A stretch of DNA of 64,000 bases from an uncultured Emticicia sp. (GTDB lineage: Bacteria > Bacteroidota > Bacteroidia > Cytophagales > Spirosomataceae): contig NZ_CALCZQ010000039.1 in assembly GCF_937903345.1 (NCBI RefSeq), forward strand, positions 50,559-114,558. Reading direction: 5' to 3'. Positions within the stretch are counted from its first letter, which is position 1; every line of letters starts with the position of its first letter. This document shows positions 60,134-64,000 of the stretch, in pieces. The position numbers and the translations under genes were made by a program. The notes under the pieces are model-generated. The model saw nothing but the letters and a program-made list of their open reading frames with translations. It was not told the origin of the DNA and made no database searches.

Positions 60134-61465
60134 TCAGTTTTGGTTTGAAATTGCCAAGTATTTTTTTAAGTAATCGACGCTTTTTACAAAAGGTTTCAAG
60201 CCTAAATATAAGCACAAAGCTGATAATGAACACCCAATAATTTGCGAAATAAAAATTGAATAATGAATTTGATTTGGATCATCAAAAATCGAATCATTTA
60301 TAAAGCCAACAATAAGGGGCCCGAAGCCGAGTCCTATGAGATTAACCACAAATAGAAAAAATGCTGAGAAAATTGCTCGCATTTTGTTGGGTACAATTTC
60401 TTGAATCGCTGCCGTTGCAGAACCAAAAGGGAAAGAACTAAAAAAACAGTATCCTGCAATAAAATAAATTCCAACATTAATATCTGCTATTACCAATCCA
60501 ACGGTGCAAAAGATTGCAGCAAGCATTCCTCTAAATCCGGAAAGCATTTTGGCTTGTACATTACCTTTTTTTGTTAAATAATCGGCATATCTACCTCCAG
60601 TGATGACACCCAAGGTAGAAAAAACAGTAATTAAAAGCCCAAATGTTACACCTGCTTTGGTATCTGCCCAACCATGTACCCTATTGAGCATCGTTGGTAT
60701 CCAATAAACACCAGCATAAGTTGCCAACGACATAAATGCCATACTGAAATTGAGGTACATAAATGTTCGACTATTGTCCTTGAAATAAGCCATGATTTCT
60801 TTAAAACTACTTATTTCTGCGGTTTTTTTTACAGATTCAAATTCTACACGTTTTGGTTCATTAATAGTTTGAACAAGAAAAACAAGTAATATTCCTGGTA
60901 AACCGATATAAAAGAAAATCATTTGCCAAGAAAATACCTCGCCAATAAGTGGCAAAACGACGTTCTCTTTTCCAATCATGGTTCTGAGAGCTGCACCAAT
61001 CAAAATTGACAAACCAGAACCCAAATAAATTCCCATATTATAAACACTGAGTGCCGTTGCCAATTTTTTCTTCGGGAAATAATCAGAAATAATCGAATAG
61101 GCTGCCGGCGAAAGGGCAGCTTCACCTATACCAACACCAACTCTAGCCAGAAAAAACAATGAATAACTACCCGCAATTCCACAAAAAACAGTCATAATAC
61201 TCCAAACCAAAATTCCCCAGCTAATGATGCGTTTACGGTTCATTCGGTCGGCCATTAAACCAATTGGAATGCCAACTAACGTATAAAGTACGGCAAAACT
61301 GAGCCCCATCAATATCCCCATTTGCGTATCCGTAATGCCAAAAGATGCTTTGATGGGTTTTACTAGAAGCGACAAAATTTGTCGGTCAATAAATGAGGAA
61401 ATATAGGCAAGCAAAAGCACACCCACAACATACCACGCGTAGCGTAGTGAAGGTTTGGTCTCCAT
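60134..61465 (-). CDS. MFS transporter (spinster-like)
   Basis: 443 aa, 12 predicted helices. N-terminal LLLAYISSFIDRQILSLLVKPI, the MFS motif A loop GLMADRMNRKRIISWGI (about 70-86), GVGIGEAALSPAAYSIISDYFP, a central cytoplasmic loop, and C-terminal helices. The start and GIGEAALSPAA sequence resemble the spinster/hexuronate group. Substrate unknown. The preceding dead DUF4126 gene is on the same strand upstream. Confidence 0.88.
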   Translation of the reverse strand: METKPSLRYAWYVVGVLLLAYISSFIDRQILSLLVKPIKASFGITDTQMGILMGLSFAVLYTLVGIPIGLMADRMNRKRIISWGILVWSIMTVFCGIAGSYSLFFLARVGVGIGEAALSPAAYSIISDYFPKKKLATALSVYNMGIYLGSGLSILIGAALRTMIGKENVVLPLIGEVFSWQMIFFYIGLPGILLVFLVQTINEPKRVEFESVKKTAEISSFKEIMAYFKDNSRTFMYLNFSMAFMSLATYAGVYWIPTMLNRVHGWADTKAGVTFGLLITVFSTLGVITGGRYADYLTKKGNVQAKMLSGFRGMLAAIFCTVGLVIADINVGIYFIAGYCFFSSFPFGSATAAIQEIVPNKMRAIFSAFFLFVVNLIGLGFGPLIVGFINDSIFDDPNQIHYSIFISQIIGCSLSALCLYLGLKPFVKSVDYLKKYLAISNQN

Positions 61466-61510
61466 GAGGCTTGGGTTTTTGATATATCTGAAAGTTAAGC
61501 TTTTTCAAAA

Positions 61511-62101
61511 TTAAATTATAATTATTTTAATTAAAAATTTACTTATTTTTTGTTTGAATGCCTTTATAACCTTATTTAACAGAAAAACAAAAAGTAAAAC
61601 CCCAAGAAAAGCCACCAAAATAGGTAACCAGAGAGTAAGAAGTATAAAAAACTGCAACCGAATTTTCAAAGGTTGAAAAGAAATCATTTCCAAAGCCTCC
61701 TGTAAATTTAGTAGAAGCCAGTCGAAGAAGTCCAGTTCCTGCTTGAATTGTACTAGCCATCACCACCTGCCAAGATTCCTAGTGTCCATTGTAGTTCGGG
61801 AGAATCTATTTTTAAAAATGAAGTTGTCAGATTCGTTTCAGTTACAATTAGAAGCAAAAGTTTGGAATTTATCGAGTAAGTCATCAACCACAGGAATGAA
61901 GTAAGCCGTGATTTTGGTCAGAGTTGCTTCTACAAATATACAATTTGCTTTTTGACTATTCAAAAATTCAAAGACCTAATGAAGGTCAAGTACGTTAAAC
62001 CGTGTAGCTTAATTAGCAACCAACATCGTTATAAATACTCGAAAACCTGAGCAAGCACTTAGGGCGATTCCTACTGCAAGGCTTAGGAAAAGTTCGGTCA
62101 T
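61511..62101 (-). pseudogene. Dead DUF4126 membrane-protein gene
   Basis: Reading the minus strand through lesions gives MTELFLSLAVGIALSACSGFRVF, a stop in place of the following loop, TKITAYFIPVVDDLLDKF, then in another frame FLKIDSPELQWTLGILAGGDG, STIQAGTGLLRLASTKFTGG and LPILVAFLGVLLFVFLLNKVIKAF. This is the DUF4126 family (small multi-helix membrane protein). At least three in-frame stops and two frameshifts are seen. Only short open stretches survive. Confidence 0.8.
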
Positions 62102-62180
62102 TATAAAATGCAAATAGATATTTTCAGAAGTAAAACTAACGAATTATTGCAAAAATTTCAGAGTAGAGTAGCCATAAAAT

Positions 62181-62212
62181 ACAATCGCAGAGCCTACTGA
62201 CTCTGCGATTGT
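62181..62212. terminator. Terminator after the 79-aa gene
   Basis: ACAATCGCAGAG (62181-62192) and CTCTGCGATTGT (62201-62212) form a perfect 12-bp stem with an 8-nt loop. It lies just beyond the stop of the small gene, with a modest T-run on the minus strand. Confidence 0.75.
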
Positions 62213-62219
62213 GTTCGAT

Positions 62220-62459
62220 TTATATTTCAATAGAAGCATTGATTGTTACATTTTCTCCTTTTTTTTCGATGTAATGTCGGGCATCGAATAAGTCTTTTTG
62301 GAGTTGTTTTATTCTATTTTCACGCATTTTTATGTCTTCTTCACTGTCGGCATTACTAATGATGTTTTCGTGAAATTTGACTTTCGCATGAATCATCTGC
62401 GAAATTAGTTTGATGGCTTCTTTACCACCAAATTGACCTTGAATGAGTTGTATATGCAT
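62220..62459 (-). CDS. Small conserved-looking protein, unknown
   Basis: 79 aa, mostly helical and charged: LIQGQFGGKEAIKLISQMIHAKVKFHEN and a coiled-coil-like EEDIKMRENRIKQLQKDLFDARHYIEKK. It starts 17 nt after the isocitrate dehydrogenase stop and ends before a terminator, so it belongs to that operon. No family recognised. Confidence 0.7.
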   Translation of the reverse strand: MHIQLIQGQFGGKEAIKLISQMIHAKVKFHENIISNADSEEDIKMRENRIKQLQKDLFDARHYIEKKGENVTINASIEI

Positions 62460-62476
62460 TTTTTGATGATGTTTAA

Positions 62477-63913
62477 TTATTGTCCTTGACCCAACGAAAA
62501 GCCCATTTTACCATCGAAGGTATAAAGGTTTTCGGTTTTTATGGTGTCAATTCCTCGTTGGATTGCCTCATTTAGTAAGTTAATAATGCTATGTTTGCTC
62601 ATCTGATTACCTTCTGTAGGCTTAAATCTACAACGCCAATGGTCAGTACAGAATGTTTCTTCAAAACCCTCTGGCCATACCTTGATTCCACGGTTGGTAA
62701 TCATCGAAAGTTTCACTTCGTTGGTGTCGAGTGCCTGTACGATAGCGGCCAACTCATCAGGGTTTTTACCAGACCAATGAACGAATAAATCAACACCGAC
62801 AAGTTCCTTCTTGGCTGGGGATTTTCGCTCATATTTGGGTAGATTAAGACTGGCGTTTTCAGCATAAGTAACTGATTTTAAGAGTTTTGGCTCTTGACCA
62901 AGGTTTGCAATTACTGCTTGTGCAAATTCGTTTGTACCTACTTTTTCTTGACTAACTCCTTCTTTATAAATATCGTAAGTATGAATACCGTCTTCGATGG
63001 TTTTTAGCCAAGCGTTTTGAATTTTTTCGGCAACTTTGGTTTGCCCGATGTGATTGAGCATCATAATTGCTCCTTGCAAAAGTCCCGACGGATTTGCCAT
63101 ATTTTGACCCGCTCTACGAGGTGCTGAGCCGTGAATTGCCTCAAACATCGCACATTCTTCGCCAATGTTGGCCGAGCCAGCCAAACCAACCGAGCCCGCA
63201 ATTTGAGCCGCTACATCCGATAAGACATCGCCATAAAGATTTGGCATTACTATTACATCAAAAGCTTCGGGCGTATCAGCCATTTTTGCCGCACCAATGT
63301 CGATAATCCAATGTTCATTTTCAATTTCAGGATATTCTCTAGCAATTTCATCAAATACTTGATGGAACAATCCATCCGTTTGTTTCATAATATTATCTTT
63401 CGTGAAGCAAGTAACTTTCTTGCGACCGTAGTGTTTGGCGTATTCAAATGCATAACGTACGATTTTTTCACAACCCGGGCGACTGATAAGTTTCAAGCAT
63501 TGAACCACCTCATCGGTTTGTTGATGTTCAATTCCAGCGTATAGGTCTTCTTCGTTTTCACGTACAATAACCACATCCATAATTGGGTGTTTGGTAGCCA
63601 CAAAAGGATGCAAACTCATGCACGGACGGACGTTTGAGTAAAGGCCCAGAAACTTTCGCGTTGTTACGTTCAAACTCTTATAGCCACCACCTTGTGGAGT
63701 AGTGATTGGTGCTTTCAAGAAAACTTTATTGCGTCTGATTACATCCCAAGATTCTTTTGCAATACCTGCAGTGTTTCCAGCCAAGTATACTTTTTCACCT
63801 ACTTCAATCTCTTCTACCTCGATTTTTGCTCCTGCGGCCATCAAAATCTCAAGCGTGGCATCCATAATTTCTGGACCGATTCCGTCACCTTTTGCTACTG
63901 TAATTTTTGTCAT
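62477..63913 (-). CDS. icd: NADP-dependent isocitrate dehydrogenase
   Basis: 478 aa. TCA-cycle enzyme converting isocitrate to 2-oxoglutarate. Motifs: ITVAKGDGIGPEIMDATLEIL, VFLKAPITTPQGGG with SLNVTTRKFLGLYSNVRPC (substrate-binding Ser/Asn/Arg), FTKDNIMKQTDGLF, MPNLYGDVLSDVAAQIAGSVGLAGSANIG, AMFEAIHGSAPRRAGQNMANP (NADP region). It carries a C-terminal extension of about 130 residues beyond the core (from about 345: VGVDLFVHWSGKNPDELAAIV and DHWRCRF), as in the alphaproteobacterial-type long ICDH. Cytoplasmic. Confidence 0.92.
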   Translation of the reverse strand: MTKITVAKGDGIGPEIMDATLEILMAAGAKIEVEEIEVGEKVYLAGNTAGIAKESWDVIRRNKVFLKAPITTPQGGGYKSLNVTTRKFLGLYSNVRPCMSLHPFVATKHPIMDVVIVRENEEDLYAGIEHQQTDEVVQCLKLISRPGCEKIVRYAFEYAKHYGRKKVTCFTKDNIMKQTDGLFHQVFDEIAREYPEIENEHWIIDIGAAKMADTPEAFDVIVMPNLYGDVLSDVAAQIAGSVGLAGSANIGEECAMFEAIHGSAPRRAGQNMANPSGLLQGAIMMLNHIGQTKVAEKIQNAWLKTIEDGIHTYDIYKEGVSQEKVGTNEFAQAVIANLGQEPKLLKSVTYAENASLNLPKYERKSPAKKELVGVDLFVHWSGKNPDELAAIVQALDTNEVKLSMITNRGIKVWPEGFEETFCTDHWRCRFKPTEGNQMSKHSIINLLNEAIQRGIDTIKTENLYTFDGKMGFSLGQGQ

Positions 63914-63944
63914 TGAGTTTTATTGTTTTTATTTAACATTGCAA

Positions 63945-63962
63945 AATTCTTTATAAAGAATT
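63945..63962. promoter_or_regulatory. 18-bp perfect palindrome upstream of icd
   Basis: AATTCTTTATAAAGAATT is a perfect palindrome 32 nt before the icd ATG, overlapping the likely promoter region (an imperfect -7 GAATTTTG on the minus strand at 63942-63949). It is a candidate operator; the binding protein is unknown. AT-rich chance palindromes remain possible. Confidence 0.45.
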
Positions 63963-64000
63963 ATATGTTTTTATTTATATTTGTAATGCAACCCATTAAA

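Noticed and set aside
63976..63988. Promoter and start of a divergent gene at the right edge (TATATTTG, then ATG)
   Set aside because: The -7 element is only 3 nt from the ATG and just five codons are in the window, which is too little to call.
1..64000. tRNA, rRNA or tmRNA genes
   Set aside because: No T-loop or acceptor-stem patterns or rRNA-like stretches were seen while reading; without a covariance search, small RNAs cannot be excluded.

Overview
The window is AT-rich chromosomal DNA from a member of the Bacteroidota, most likely the Cytophagales/Spirosomaceae group (Emticicia/Arcicella-like; the lineage is inferred). The evidence is a SusC/SusD pair, a T9SS-type C-terminal domain on a secreted enzyme, many promoters matching the Bacteroidota -7 element TAnnTTTG, almost no Shine-Dalgarno sequences except a very strong one before rpsU, and a DUF5686/carboxypeptidase-like outer-membrane protein. 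I saw no rRNA, tRNA, CRISPR array, prophage or complete insertion sequence.

Layout. 1-7.7 kb holds housekeeping genes: glutaryl-CoA dehydrogenase, aspS, an A-type Fe-S carrier, a Ppx/GppA phosphatase, rpsU and xerC. A wrecked Mla (MlaE/MlaD) operon remnant lies between aspS and the Fe-S gene. 7.8-15.2 kb starts with a Uma2 gene, followed by a long minus-strand surface-sugar cluster: galE, a dead acetyltransferase, rfbB, a DinB-like gene, a pseudaminic-acid-type methylase, pseF, two GNAT genes and pseI. 15.4-21.2 kb has a SirB1-type protein, a phosphopantetheinyl transferase, a dead ThuA-like gene, and a Crp/Fnr regulator leading a compact sulfur/persulfide-type operon (YgaP-like membrane protein, DUF6132, HMA domain, two rhodaneses, membrane protein, OsmC) that ends in a dead rhodanese-thioredoxin lipoprotein gene and a 19-bp-stem terminator.

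21.8-34.7 kb is a carbohydrate region: SusC/SusD, a DUF1080 (3-keto-disaccharide hydrolase family) protein, a TIM-barrel epimerase, a Gfo/Idh/MocA oxidoreductase, an MFS transporter and a GHMP sugar kinase. Within it, a 580-bp element bounded by imperfect terminal inverted repeats carries a frameshifted four-helix-bundle (23S rRNA intervening-sequence-protein family) gene. 34.8-37.5 kb is a malonate module (MadM, MadL, MatB-like ligase). 37.9-39.3 kb has small membrane, lipoprotein and MgtC genes. 39.5-51.5 kb is a plus-strand run of mostly exported proteins: a Lys-rich coiled coil, a lamin-tail protein, a class A beta-lactamase-type enzyme, a multicopper oxidase, a MORN-repeat lipoprotein, an unknown lipoprotein, two tandem metallophosphatases, a YHYH protein and a PEBP lipoprotein. 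51.7-64 kb carries an orphan IS630-type HTH protein, methylmalonyl-CoA mutase, a DUF5686 protein, hemL, a GT2 glycosyltransferase, a zinc-ribbon protein, an MFS transporter, a dead DUF4126 gene, a small unknown gene and isocitrate dehydrogenase.

The main themes are: (i) gene decay, with seven pseudogene remnants that can be read through their lesions; (ii) small mobile or palindromic elements, chiefly the inverted-repeat-bounded four-helix-bundle element and a 115-bp near-palindrome; (iii) coherent small modules for persulfide handling, malonate uptake and activation, and oxidative glycoside breakdown; (iv) an rpsU leader that looks built for Bacteroidota-specific autoregulation.
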